A stretch of DNA of 64,000 bases, from positions 1 to 64,000 of the forward strand of contig ONIY01000001.1 in assembly GCA_900318065.1 (NCBI GenBank), in the 5' to 3' direction. The notes beneath the pieces are model-generated. The model saw nothing but the letters and a program-made list of their open reading frames with translations. It searched no databases and was not told where the DNA came from. The first letter of the stretch is position 1; every line of letters begins with the position of its first letter. This stretch comes from an uncultured Prevotellaceae bacterium. Its GTDB lineage: Bacteria > Bacteroidota > Bacteroidia > Bacteroidales > Muribaculaceae. This document shows, one piece after another, positions 17,800 to 26,580 of this stretch. The translations under genes and the position numbers were made by a program.

Positions 17800-19752
17800 C
17801 TAATTTCCCAGCAAGATAGTGTAAACAGCTGTGATATCGCCACTGGTTATGTTTCCATCGCCATCAACATCTCCATTAACGAGGTTGCTCGACTCATTGG
17901 TAAGCAGGTAGTCATAGAGAGTTGTGATGTCGGCACTGCTCACGTAGCCATCGCCGTTAACGTCACCTGGGACAGCTACTGGGATGTTGCTCCACGCGCC
18001 ATCTTTCCATTGCAAGGGATACCAATACTTGTTGCGAGCCTGTTCAACCTGGCTGGTAGTAATGACGTTGCCCTCGCCGTCGTAATTGGCAGTAAGCACT
18101 CTGAAAGTGCCGGGGTTGCTACTTGACCTTGTGGACAGGCTGTAGATGATGTTGCCCATTGCTTCGCCCTTGAGTTGGTTGTTGTTGATTTGCAGCAACG
18201 ACAATGCCGGGCAGTTGGCAATGTTAAGCGAAGTCAAGGCATTGTTGGCACAATCAAGTGTAGTGAGTTTACTACATGAACTGCAGTCAAGATATTTAAG
18301 CTTGGTTCTACCCCATATTCCCAGGGTGGTGAAAAGGTTGCCACGCACATTGAGGCTGGAGATATCGCTTGGCAGCATGGGAAGCGAGGTGAGCTGGTTA
18401 TAACTGCAATCAATGACAGTTAATCCATCGGGCAAATCGGGGAGCGAGGTGAGCTTGTTATTATTGCAATACAGATTAGTAAGTCCTATTGGCAACGCGG
18501 GAAGCGAGGACAAATTGTTACTGGAGCAATTGAGATTCTTCAATGCCGTGCAACCATAATAGCTCAACGATGTCAAGGCATTGCCAGAGCAGTTGAGTAT
18601 GGTAATCATGGTGTTATTGCTCACGTCAAGAGTCGTTAGGTTAGGCTTGCCAGTGATAGACAGCTGGCCATTAAACTTATTTGAACCGGCATATAACGTC
18701 TGGATGGTGCTTGGTAGTGTGGGGAGTGCAGTCAACTGATTGTTGTTGCAAAACAGAGAAGTAAGCACGTTAGACAACGTGGGCAACGAGGATAAATTAT
18801 TACTGGAGCAATTGAGATTCCTGAGATAGGTAAAGTATCTTAGACCTGTGAGATCAGATATATTACACCCCGAAACATTAAGAGATGTAGTGTTAATGAC
18901 ATCAGTGCTATTAATGTAGCCCTTGTTGAAGTAGGAGTTGTACAGCTTTGTCCGGAAGTTCTGATCGGGGAAATAGGAGGAGTTAAGGATAGCCACATAA
19001 TTATCACTGATGATGATTGTCTTGTCGGTAACAGGAGTAGAGCCTATGCACACTGTCTTGGCGCTACTGCTATAAACCGCATTATAGGGCGAGATTACCG
19101 CCTCGCCAAGGTAAAACTGCATCTCCACATCGCTAACACTGGCATCAGAACCATTGCTCTTAATTTCCAAATGATTTCCATCATGAAAATAGGCCGATAA
19201 CGAGCTCATTGCCGACCTGTTATAGCTGCTAACTTCTATCTTACCCCCCTTGAAATACACTTTAGTTGAGCCCGAGCCGGTACCTTTCATGGCTTCATAT
19301 CCCTCCTGCTGAGACATAAAACTAAATTCTCCAGAGCCCGTGATAGTGTAGTTGTAACTTTTTAGGTTGGCACAAATTCTGGCAGAGGTGTAGAATGTAG
19401 TTTTGCTTCCCGAGGCCGACTCGAGTGTAGTGCTTCGCTCGAGCTTGAGTGGATTGTCGGCAGTATTCACTATACAAGATCCGTTAAAGACAATTCTCAA
19501 GTTGTCGCATTTGCGGTTGTGGATGCCATAATTGTCCTGGCCATTTCTACGGATTGATATATTATATAAAATAAGCGTGTTGGACGACGCATTATAAACT
19601 CCATACCCGCTATTTATGTCACCACCAGAGATGTGGCCGGCGTTGTCGCTGGTAACTTCCACTCCGCCAATGTTGATTTCATACTTCGTAGCGGCACTTG
19701 CCATAATGGCAACCATTACCATGAGGCATAGGGTTAAGATTCTTTTTTCCAT
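17800..19752 (-). CDS. Secreted leucine-rich-repeat protein with C-terminal dockerin-like domain
   Basis: A 650-residue secreted protein with signal peptide (residues 1-21). Residues about 22-260 form a beta-rich region of YNASSNTLILYNI-type repeats. Residues about 280-560 hold tandem leucine-rich repeats, with the motif LNCSSNNLSSLPxLP occurring several times and variants such as LFCNNNQLTALP and VIDCSYNQLTSLP. The last 55 residues contain two dockerin-type calcium loops (GDVNGDGYVSSADITTLYDY and GDVDGDGNITSGDITAVYTI). No cohesin is encoded nearby, so surface display or complex formation is uncertain. The gene is isolated. It is unlikely to be an internalin-type invasin, given the small repeat number. 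Confidence 0.85.
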   Translation of the reverse strand: MEKRILTLCLMVMVAIMASAATKYEINIGGVEVTSDNAGHISGGDINSGYGVYNASSNTLILYNISIRRNGQDNYGIHNRKCDNLRIVFNGSCIVNTADNPLKLERSTTLESASGSKTTFYTSARICANLKSYNYTITGSGEFSFMSQQEGYEAMKGTGSGSTKVYFKGGKIEVSSYNRSAMSSLSAYFHDGNHLEIKSNGSDASVSDVEMQFYLGEAVISPYNAVYSSSAKTVCIGSTPVTDKTIIISDNYVAILNSSYFPDQNFRTKLYNSYFNKGYINSTDVINTTSLNVSGCNISDLTGLRYFTYLRNLNCSSNNLSSLPTLSNVLTSLFCNNNQLTALPTLPSTIQTLYAGSNKFNGQLSITGKPNLTTLDVSNNTMITILNCSGNALTSLSYYGCTALKNLNCSSNNLSSLPALPIGLTNLYCNNNKLTSLPDLPDGLTVIDCSYNQLTSLPMLPSDISSLNVRGNLFTTLGIWGRTKLKYLDCSSCSKLTTLDCANNALTSLNIANCPALSLLQINNNQLKGEAMGNIIYSLSTRSSSNPGTFRVLTANYDGEGNVITTSQVEQARNKYWYPLQWKDGAWSNIPVAVPGDVNGDGYVSSADITTLYDYLLTNESSNLVNGDVDGDGNITSGDITAVYTILLGN

Positions 19753-19964
19753 AAAGGTAATATCTTTTTTGATTAATGAATTCTTAATTTGATTATTAAT
19801 GCAAAATTACATGGAAATACTTGAAATATCCACCTTTATTCGTTAAAGGATGTTAAGCGTTGCGAGATTTCATAGTTTAAGACCACACGGGCTATTGCAT
19901 AGGCAACCTTAAATTCAAGTACCTATCGCATCAAAAAAAATCGTGCAATTATAAAATTGGATTT

Positions 19965-20012
19965 TATTTTTGCAAGAAAATTTTGCAAATCGAAAATCTG
20001 ATTTTACTTTTG
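19965..20012 (+). promoter_or_regulatory. Two tandem -7 boxes before the UpxY-like gene
   Basis: TATTTTTG at 19965-19972 and TACTTTTG at 20005-20012, 40 bp apart, each embedded in a similar context (GATTTTAyTTTTGCA then GAAAA). The region looks like a duplicated promoter. The second box gives a leader of about 20 nt to the ATG at 20033. Confidence 0.6.
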
Positions 20013-20032
20013 CAGAAAATACAACGATTATT

Positions 20033-20614
20033 ATGGAACAACAAGAAATAAAAAAGCTGGCCGGCAAAGAGATTGCCCAGGAATCCGAAGAGAAGGTGTG
20101 GTATGCCATCCGCGTGACCTTCAACCGCGAGATGAAGGTGAAGGACGACCTCGACCTGCGTGGCATTGACAGCTTTATACCCATGAAATATGTGATGACC
20201 ACCCGCCGCGGACGGCGAGTGAAGAAGCTCGTGCCATCAATCCACAACCTCATCTTCTTCCACATCGAGCCATCGCTCATGAAGGAGTATAAGGCCAATA
20301 CCCGACTGCCCATTCGCTACATCATGAACCCAGCCACCAAGAAGCCCGTCGTGGTCCCCGACAAGGAGATGCAGAACTTCATTGCAGTGGCTGGAACCTA
20401 TGAAGAGCAGCTTGAGTATATCGTCCCCAAGCCCGGGCAGTTCACGCGTGGCGACAGGGTGAGAATCCTGGGTGGCCCCTTTGAGGGTGCCGAGGGCATT
20501 CTCAAGCGCGTGAAGGGCGACAGCCGCGTTGTGGTGAGCGTGCTGGGACTTGTTGCCATCGTCACCACGTCGATCCATCCCTCACTGCTCGAGAAATTGC
20601 CCAAAGAAAAATAA
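20033..20614 (+). CDS. UpxY-like NusG-family transcription antiterminator
   Basis: A 193-residue specialised NusG paralogue. The N-terminal NGN domain begins around WYAIRVTFNREMKVKDDL, and the C-terminal KOW motif is RGDRVRILGGPFEGAEG. In Bacteroides the UpxY proteins act at the start of capsule operons and let RNA polymerase read through. Here the gene is followed only by gmd and fcl, so its target would be this short operon or a distant one. Start is the ATG at 20033; the longer reading from 19970 runs through the promoter boxes. A TACCTTTG box (20653-20660) lies between it and gmd. Confidence 0.85.
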   Translation: MEQQEIKKLAGKEIAQESEEKVWYAIRVTFNREMKVKDDLDLRGIDSFIPMKYVMTTRRGRRVKKLVPSIHNLIFFHIEPSLMKEYKANTRLPIRYIMNPATKKPVVVPDKEMQNFIAVAGTYEEQLEYIVPKPGQFTRGDRVRILGGPFEGAEGILKRVKGDSRVVVSVLGLVAIVTTSIHPSLLEKLPKEK

Positions 20615-20652
20615 ATATCACACTTGTGTAGTTGACTTTCCAAAAAAGTGTG

Positions 20653-20660
20653 TACCTTTG
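20653..20660 (+). promoter_or_regulatory. -7 promoter box (TACCTTTG) before gmd
   Basis: TACCTTTG lies 27 bp before the gmd ATG, so gmd and fcl may have a promoter of their own in addition to read-through from the UpxY gene. Confidence 0.65.
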
Positions 20661-20686
20661 TAGTTTGAAACAAAATATAGGGTAAA

Positions 20687-21766
20687 ATGAACGAAAACAA
20701 TCAAAAGGTAGCGTTAATAACCGGCATCACTGGCCAAGACGGAAGTTACCTGGCAGAGTTCCTGCTAGAGAAAGGCTATGAGGTTCATGGCATCATTCGC
20801 CGCAGCAGTTCCTTCAACACTGGCCGCATCGAGCATCTGTATCTCGACGAATGGGTGCGCGACATGCGCCAGCAGCGTCTCATCAATCTTCACTATGGCG
20901 ACATGACCGACTCGAGTTCGCTCATCCGCCTCATCGAGACCCTCAAGCCCGATGAGATTTACAACCTCGCGGCACAGAGTCATGTGAAGGTGTCGTTTGA
21001 CGTGCCTGAATATACTGCCGAGGCCGACGCCGTGGGCACACTGCGACTGCTTGAGGCAGTGCGCATTACCCATCGCGAGAAGGTCACCAAGATATACCAG
21101 GCAAGCACCAGCGAGCTCTATGGCAAGGTACAAGAGGTGCCCCAGAGCGAGGCCACTCCATTTTACCCCCGCAGCCCATATGCCGTTGCCAAGCTCTACA
21201 GCTACTGGATCATGAAGAACTACCGCGAGAGCTACGGCATGTATACTGCCAACGGCATCCTCTTCAACCACGAGAGCGAGCGTCGCGGCGAGAACTTCGT
21301 CACACGCAAGATCACCTTTGCCGCTGCACGCATCGTCAATGGGCTGCAAGATAAGCTCTACCTGGGAAACCTCAATGCCAAGCGCGACTGGGGCTACGCC
21401 CGCGACTATGTGGAGTGCATGTGGCTCATCCTGCAACAGCCCGAGGCCGACGACTTTGTGATTGCCACTGGCGAGTTCCACTCGGTGCGCGAGTTCTGCA
21501 CTCTGGCGTTCCACTATGCCGGCATTGAGCTGGAATGGCAAGGCGAGGGACTTGACGAGAAAGGCATCGACACAGCAACAGGACGCGTGATTGTTGAGGT
21601 CGACAAGAAATACTTCCGTCCCGCCGAGGTGGACCAGTTGCTTGGCAACCCCACCAAGGCAAAGACACAGCTGGGATGGAATCCACGCAAAACCACCTTT
21701 GAGCAACTCGTGAAGCTCATGGTAGACCACGACATGCAACACGTGCGCAAGGTTTATCATTTGTAA
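20687..21766 (+). CDS. gmd: GDP-mannose 4,6-dehydratase
   Basis: A 359-residue short-chain dehydrogenase that makes GDP-4-keto-6-deoxymannose, the first step to GDP-L-fucose. The nucleotide-binding [14 protein letters not shown] is at residues 13-26. The catalytic serine is in QASTSELYG and the Tyr-x3-Lys in [14 protein letters not shown]-binding [13 protein letters not shown] is also present. It is followed by fcl, so the pair forms a complete two-step pathway. A composite repeat of 254 bp separates the two. Confidence 0.95.
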   Translation: MNENNQKVALITGITGQDGSYLAEFLLEKGYEVHGIIRRSSSFNTGRIEHLYLDEWVRDMRQQRLINLHYGDMTDSSSLIRLIETLKPDEIYNLAAQSHVKVSFDVPEYTAEADAVGTLRLLEAVRITHREKVTKIYQASTSELYGKVQEVPQSEATPFYPRSPYAVAKLYSYWIMKNYRESYGMYTANGILFNHESERRGENFVTRKITFAAARIVNGLQDKLYLGNLNAKRDWGYARDYVECMWLILQQPEADDFVIATGEFHSVREFCTLAFHYAGIELEWQGEGLDEKGIDTATGRVIVEVDKKYFRPAEVDQLLGNPTKAKTQLGWNPRKTTFEQLVKLMVDHDMQHVRKVYHL

Positions 21767-21973
21767 GCGCCTGCGGCGCGTGGAAGGTGGAACGTGGAAT
21801 GTGGAACGATGACGCCTGCGGCGTGTGGATCGAGGATGGAAGATCGAGGATAAGCGCTGCGCGCGTGGAACGTGGAAGGTGGAAGGTGGAACGGCATTGA
21901 GGACACGAACCTCCACTTTGTCCTTTGTCCCTCACCACTGTCTTCCATAAACTATAAACCATAAACAATAAAC
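21767..21973. repeat. Composite intergenic repeat, copy 2 (extended)
   Basis: It starts at the first base after the gmd stop. Order: CGCCTGCGGCG palindrome, GTGGAAN heptamers (21780-21807), a second CGCCTGCGGCG, heptamers of the GAGGATN kind, more GTGGAAN heptamers (21865-21892), then the 43-nt tail CTCACCACTG... (21931-21973), which is the exact reverse complement of 5731-5773. AAACAAT heptamers follow up to about 22005. It lies inside an operon. Confidence 0.9.
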
Positions 21974-22020
21974 GAAGAAAACAATAAACAATAAACAATA
22001 AACCAAGAGAACCAACCTGG

Positions 22021-23091
22021 ATGAATAAAGACACCAAGATATATGTTGCCGGGCATCGCGGACTTGTGGGGTCGGCAATATGGAAAAAACTTGAAAGCAA
22101 GGGATATAACAATCTCACGGGCCGCACTCATGCCGAGCTCGACCTGATGGATGCCGTGGCAGTTAGGCAGTTCTTTGACCAGGAACAGCCACAGGTTGTG
22201 GTTCTTGCAGCAGCCCATGTGGGAGGCATCATGGCCAACCTCAAGTATCGCGCCGACTTCATCTACCAGAATCTGCAGATCCAGCAGAACGTGATTGGCG
22301 AGAGTTGGCGTCACGGCGTGGACAAACTGCTCTTCCTGGGCAGCACATGCATCTATCCACGCGAGGCGCTGCAACCAATCCCCGAGACTGCCCTGCTCAC
22401 CTCGCCGCTGGAGTACACCAACGAGCCCTACGCCATTGCCAAGATTGCAGGCTTGAAGATGTGTGAGAGCTTCAACCTGCAGTATGGCACCAACTATATT
22501 GCGGTGATGCCCACCAACCTCTATGGCCCCAACGACAACTTCAACCTCGAGACCAGCCATGTGATGCCGGCAATGATACGCAAGATGCACCTTGCCAAAA
22601 TGCTCAATGAGGGAAACATCGAGGGCGTGAGAGCCGACCTCAACAAGCGACCGGTAGAGGGCATTGACGGCAAGGCCTCGCAACAAGAGATTGTGGCACT
22701 GCTCGACCACTATGGCATCAACAGCGAGCGACTGCTGCTGTGGGGCACCGGGGCGCCCGTGCGCGAATTCCTGTGGAGCGAGGACATGGCCGACGCCAGC
22801 GTCTATTGCCTTGAGCACATCAACTTTGACGACGTGCGGGGCAACGACCCCGAGGTTCGCAACTGCCACATCAACATTGGCAGCGGCAAGGAAATCACTA
22901 TCAAGCAACTCGCCCAGCTCGTGAAAGTCACGGTGGGCTACCAGGGCGATATCGAGTGGGACAGCACCAAGCCCGACGGCACCTTGCGCAAACTCACCGA
23001 CGTGAGCAAACTTCACTCACTGGGATGGCGCCACACCATGGAGATTGAGCAGGGCGTGCCAGCACTCTACAACTGGTATTTAGAAAACTAA
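22021..23091 (+). CDS. fcl: GDP-L-fucose synthase
   Basis: A 356-residue epimerase-reductase that turns GDP-4-keto-6-deoxymannose into GDP-L-fucose with NADPH. The nucleotide-binding GHRGLVGSAIW and the catalytic serine in LGSTCIYPREA are seen. The Tyr-x3-Lys of the active site is in EPYAIAKIAG. The NLYGPNDNFN segment is typical of the family. It is the last gene of the UpxY-gmd-fcl unit, and the gap before it is filled with repeat. The product could supply fucose for surface glycans. Confidence 0.95.
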   Translation: MNKDTKIYVAGHRGLVGSAIWKKLESKGYNNLTGRTHAELDLMDAVAVRQFFDQEQPQVVVLAAAHVGGIMANLKYRADFIYQNLQIQQNVIGESWRHGVDKLLFLGSTCIYPREALQPIPETALLTSPLEYTNEPYAIAKIAGLKMCESFNLQYGTNYIAVMPTNLYGPNDNFNLETSHVMPAMIRKMHLAKMLNEGNIEGVRADLNKRPVEGIDGKASQQEIVALLDHYGINSERLLLWGTGAPVREFLWSEDMADASVYCLEHINFDDVRGNDPEVRNCHINIGSGKEITIKQLAQLVKVTVGYQGDIEWDSTKPDGTLRKLTDVSKLHSLGWRHTMEIEQGVPALYNWYLEN

Positions 23092-23110
23092 ATATAAGCA
23101 CCCTATAATC

Positions 23111-23638
23111 ATGAAACTGAGACTTTTAGCACTTGCTATAGCACTGCTTGCTGTCATGACTCAGGGCACTGCCATTGCCCAGTCGCGAGCATCGCAACCG
23201 CAATCAACCACCATTGATACCCAAACTGTAAAACAAAACATGCAAGAAGTACAGAACTACCTGAAAGAGTGTGGCGCATTCTACATTGCCACCGTCGATG
23301 GCGACCAGCCACGCGTGCGACCCTTTGGCGTGTCGGAGATTATCAACGGAAGGCTTTACATCATGACCGGAAAGGTGAAAGATGTGTTCAAGCAGATGGA
23401 TGCCAACGGGAAATTTGAGATTTGCGCCCTCAAGCCATCGGGCAGCGAGTGGATGCGACTGAGCGGCACACTCGTCAACGACGATGACCTGGCAGTCAAG
23501 ACCGAGTTCCTCGAGCGCAACCCGGGCCTTAAGGGCATGTACAAGCCCGACGACGGCAACATGGCTGTGCTCTATATCACTAATGCCACCGCACGCTTCT
23601 GCTCCTTCTCGGCACCCGAGAGAGTGGTGAATTTCTAA
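23111..23638 (+). CDS. Secreted pyridoxamine 5'-phosphate oxidase-like protein
   Basis: A 175-residue protein with a signal peptide ending near residue 23 (TAIAQ). The rest has the split-barrel FMN-binding fold of the PNPOx family: ECGAFYIATVDGDQPRVRPFG, LYIMTGKVKDVFKQM and EWMRLSGTLV. Most members are cytosolic, so the signal peptide is unusual and points to a periplasmic flavin-dependent role. True PNPOx activity is not supported. The gene starts 19 bp after fcl. Confidence 0.75.
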   Translation: MKLRLLALAIALLAVMTQGTAIAQSRASQPQSTTIDTQTVKQNMQEVQNYLKECGAFYIATVDGDQPRVRPFGVSEIINGRLYIMTGKVKDVFKQMDANGKFEICALKPSGSEWMRLSGTLVNDDDLAVKTEFLERNPGLKGMYKPDDGNMAVLYITNATARFCSFSAPERVVNF

Positions 23639-23652
23639 AAGACACACTGCTG

Positions 23653-24030
23653 CTACCTGTAGGTGCGCAGTTTTGGGACAAAGAGGTCGGGGTAATATTC
23701 TATCCTGAAGTTACCCTCGTGCCCTATTAGGATTATCACATCAAACTGGATCTCGCACTGCAACTGGTAGTAATGGATATAGGCGTTGGCCGAGTTGACC
23801 ATGTGCCGTTTCTTGGCACTGGTGATGGCGCGCATGGGGTCGAAGTACTCATCGCTGGTGCGGGTCTTCACCTCCACGATGTGCAGCAGCATCCCTGGCC
23901 CCTGAGCAATGATGTCGATTTCCATCTTGTTCATGCGCCAGTTAGTCTCGCGAATGGTTAACCCCTGCTTGATGAGAAACTCCACCGCCTCATTCTCACC
24001 AGCCTTGCCTAATAGATTGTGCTGAGCCAT
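23653..24030 (-). CDS. YraN family (UPF0102) endonuclease-like protein
   Basis: A 125-residue protein of the UPF0102/YraN family, which has a restriction-endonuclease-like fold. Family motifs are GKAGENEAVEFL at the start, the NWRMNKMEIDIIAQ core with the acid, and VEVKTRTSDEYFDP, whose E-x-K is the fold's catalytic signature. Role unknown. The ATG at 24030 fits the family start; the longer frame to 24126 reads through AT-rich leader DNA. It is convergent with the PNPOx-like gene. Confidence 0.85.
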   Translation of the reverse strand: MAQHNLLGKAGENEAVEFLIKQGLTIRETNWRMNKMEIDIIAQGPGMLLHIVEVKTRTSDEYFDPMRAITSAKKRHMVNSANAYIHYYQLQCEIQFDVIILIGHEGNFRIEYYPDLFVPKLRTYR

Positions 24031-24189
24031 TGAATAGTTTCTTTTTTCTAATGCAAAAATATAGTTTTTTCTGCAACTCACAAAGCGATAGCAAGAATTA
24101 TTGGCACTTGGTTGAATAAAAATCAAAATAAAAACTAAATAATCACTACTTTATTGAGAAAAAATTTATTTTTTTGGGATTAAATCACT

Positions 24190-24197
24190 AACTTTGT
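24190..24197 (+). promoter_or_regulatory. -7 promoter box (TAACTTTG) of the EF-G2 gene, long leader
   Basis: TAACTTTG lies about 117 bp before the ATG at 24314. The leader is long for this genome and could carry post-transcriptional control. I see no known riboswitch fold. Confidence 0.65.
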
Positions 24198-24313
24198 AGG
24201 CTCAAAAGGCTGAACCCACTTTTGTGTCAGTCTAAATGCTTGATGCATAGCACACTAATATTGAAAATAAAAAGCAAGTAAATTCAAATCATTTAATTTC
24301 ACTAATAATTTTC

Positions 24314-26476
24314 ATGAAAGTTTATAAAAGTAACGAGATTCGTAACATCTCATTATTAGGAAGTAAAGGCTCGGGTAAGACCACCCTGGCTGAGTCTATC
24401 ATCTTTGACTGCGGTCTTATCAACCGCCGCGGCACTATCGACGCTGGCAACACCGTGTGCGACTATTTCCCTGTTGAGAAGGAGTATGGCAACTCGGTGT
24501 TCTCTACCATCTTTAGCGTGGAGAACAACGGCAAGAAGCTCAACTTCATCGACTGCCCAGGCATGGACGACTATGTGGGCAACATCGTTACCGCCCTCAA
24601 TGTCACCGACACTGGCTTGATGCTCATCAATGGCCAGAACGCTATTGAGGTGGGTACACAGAACCAGTATCGCACCGTGGGCAACATCAAGAAGCCACTC
24701 ATCTTTGCCATCAACCGTCTTGACAACGATGCAGCCGACTACGACAACGCCCTCAACCAGCTGCGCGAGACCTTTGGCAACAAGGTTGTTCCCGTTCAGT
24801 TCCCAGTTTCGACAGGCGCTGGCTTCAAGAGCATCGTCGACGTGATGACAATGAAGCAGTACAACTACGATGGCGACAGCGGTAAGGCTACCGTTACCGA
24901 CATCGACGCTGCCCACCAAGACCGTGCCGAGGAGTTTAACATGGCACTCGTGGAGATGGCTGCCGAGGGTGATGAGGCTCTGATGGAGAAGTTCCTCGAG
25001 ACCGACACCCTGAGCCCAGAGGAAATCATTGACGGTATGCGCAAGGGTCTTATCGACTGCAGCGTGATTCCAGTATTGTGCATCAGCGGCGAGAAGAACG
25101 TGGGCGTTGACCGCCTCATGGAGTTCCTGGGCGAGGTAGTTCCCACAACAGCCGAGATGCCCGCCGTGAGCGACACCGATGGCAACGAGATCAAGTGCGA
25201 CCCCAATGGTCCCACCAGCATCTTCTTCTTCAAGACCACCGTTGAGCCACACATTGGCGAGGTTTCTTACTTCAAGGTAATGAGCGGAACCCTCAAGGCC
25301 GGTACCGACCTCAACAACATGACCCGTGGCAGCAAGGAGCGCATCACTCAGCTCAACACCGTGTGCGGTAGCTTGGCAAAGAGCAACGTCGACGAGCTCC
25401 AGGCTGGCGACATTGGCGCTACTGTAAAGCTCAAGGATGTGCGCCGTGGCAACACCCTCAACGACAAGGACTGCGAGAGCGTCTTCGACTTCATCCAGTA
25501 TCCTGCTCCCAAGTATCAGCGCGCTATCAAGCCCGTTAACGAGAGCGAGATTGAGAAGCTGGGCCAGATCCTCAACCGCATGCACGAGGAAGACCCAACA
25601 TGGCTCATCGAGCAATCTAAGGAGTTGAAGCAGACCATCATCAGCGGTCAAGGCGAGCTCCACCTGCGCACCCTCAAGTGGCGCATCGAGAACAACGAGA
25701 AGGTTCAAATCGAGTATATCGAGCCTAAGATTCCATATCGTGAGACCATCACCAAGGCTGCCCGTGCCGACTATCGTCACAAGAAGCAGTCGGGTGGTTC
25801 GGGTCAGTTTGGTGAGGTACACCTCATCATCGAGCCTTACCGCGAGGGAATGCCCGAGCCCGACACCTACAAGTTTGGCAACCAGGAGTTCAAGATGAAC
25901 ATCAAGGACAAGCAAGAGATGGATCTCGACTGGGGCGGCAAGCTCGTTATCTACAACTGTATCGTGGGTGGTGCCATCGACGCACGCTTCATCCCCGCTA
26001 TCGTTAAGGGTATCATGGACCGCATGGAGCAAGGCCCATTGACCGGTTCTTATGCTCGCGACGTGCGCGTTTGCATCTACGATGGTAAGATGCACCCAGT
26101 AGACAGTAACGAAATCTCGTTCCGTCTGGCAGCCCGCAACGCCTTCAGCATGGCATTCCGCGATGCTAACCCCAAGGTGCTTGAGCCTGTTTACGATGTT
26201 GAAATTCTCGTGCCTAGCGATGCTATGGGTGGCGTACAGAGCGACCTTCCCAGCCGTCGCGGCATCATGATGGACATGTCGAGCGCCAACGGTCTTGAGA
26301 CCGTAAAGGCTCGCATTCCACTCAAGGAGATGGCCAACTACTCTACTGCCCTGAGTTCAATCACTGGCGGTCGCGCTTCGTTCTCGATGAAGTTCGCCAG
26401 CTACGAGCTCGTTCCTGGCGACGTTCAGGAGAAGCTCCTCAAGGAGTACGAGGAAGCAAGCAAGGACGAGGATTAA
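24314..26476 (+). CDS. EF-G paralogue (EF-G2 type) with a degenerate GTPase domain
   Basis: A 720-residue translation factor homologous to EF-G over its full length, with domains I to V (for example GSGQFGEVHLIIEP of domain IV and the YELVPGDVQEKLL end). The GTPase domain departs from the canonical form. G1 is GSKGSGKTT (residues 16-24) in place of AHIDAGKTT. Switch I lacks the GITI threonine and reads EYGNSV. G3 is DCPGMDD, with methionine (M84) where the catalytic histidine of DTPGH normally stands. G4 is NRLD. A second EF-G of this kind (EF-G2) from Bacteroides thetaiotaomicron has been reported to support translation without GTP hydrolysis. Assignment to that group is by pattern. Confidence 0.85.
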   Translation: MKVYKSNEIRNISLLGSKGSGKTTLAESIIFDCGLINRRGTIDAGNTVCDYFPVEKEYGNSVFSTIFSVENNGKKLNFIDCPGMDDYVGNIVTALNVTDTGLMLINGQNAIEVGTQNQYRTVGNIKKPLIFAINRLDNDAADYDNALNQLRETFGNKVVPVQFPVSTGAGFKSIVDVMTMKQYNYDGDSGKATVTDIDAAHQDRAEEFNMALVEMAAEGDEALMEKFLETDTLSPEEIIDGMRKGLIDCSVIPVLCISGEKNVGVDRLMEFLGEVVPTTAEMPAVSDTDGNEIKCDPNGPTSIFFFKTTVEPHIGEVSYFKVMSGTLKAGTDLNNMTRGSKERITQLNTVCGSLAKSNVDELQAGDIGATVKLKDVRRGNTLNDKDCESVFDFIQYPAPKYQRAIKPVNESEIEKLGQILNRMHEEDPTWLIEQSKELKQTIISGQGELHLRTLKWRIENNEKVQIEYIEPKIPYRETITKAARADYRHKKQSGGSGQFGEVHLIIEPYREGMPEPDTYKFGNQEFKMNIKDKQEMDLDWGGKLVIYNCIVGGAIDARFIPAIVKGIMDRMEQGPLTGSYARDVRVCIYDGKMHPVDSNEISFRLAARNAFSMAFRDANPKVLEPVYDVEILVPSDAMGGVQSDLPSRRGIMMDMSSANGLETVKARIPLKEMANYSTALSSITGGRASFSMKFASYELVPGDVQEKLLKEYEEASKDED

Positions 26477-26513
26477 TCTTCACGCTACTTCTATATTTTC
26501 CTTACATAACGAT

Positions 26514-26556
26514 GAAAATCGCTTCGGGGCACAAGCCTGGAAGCGATTTTCTTTTT
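26514..26556 (+). terminator. Terminator of the EF-G2 gene
   Basis: Perfect 12-bp stem (26514-26525 with 26540-26551), 14-nt loop, then CTTTTT. Confidence 0.9.
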
Positions 26557-26580
26557 GAGAACTCCACACTCTCCCCTCCG

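Noticed and set aside
20033..23091. Capsule biosynthesis locus
   Set aside because: Only a UpxY-like gene, gmd and fcl are present; no UpxZ, flippase, polymerase or glycosyltransferase adjoins.
24356..26095. A 579-residue open frame antisense to the EF-G2 gene
   Set aside because: Valine- and leucine-rich shadow of the GC-rich third-codon pattern of the real gene, with no domain. Similar antisense frames at 10617-11789 and 37306-38751 are shadows of ppdK and ftsH.
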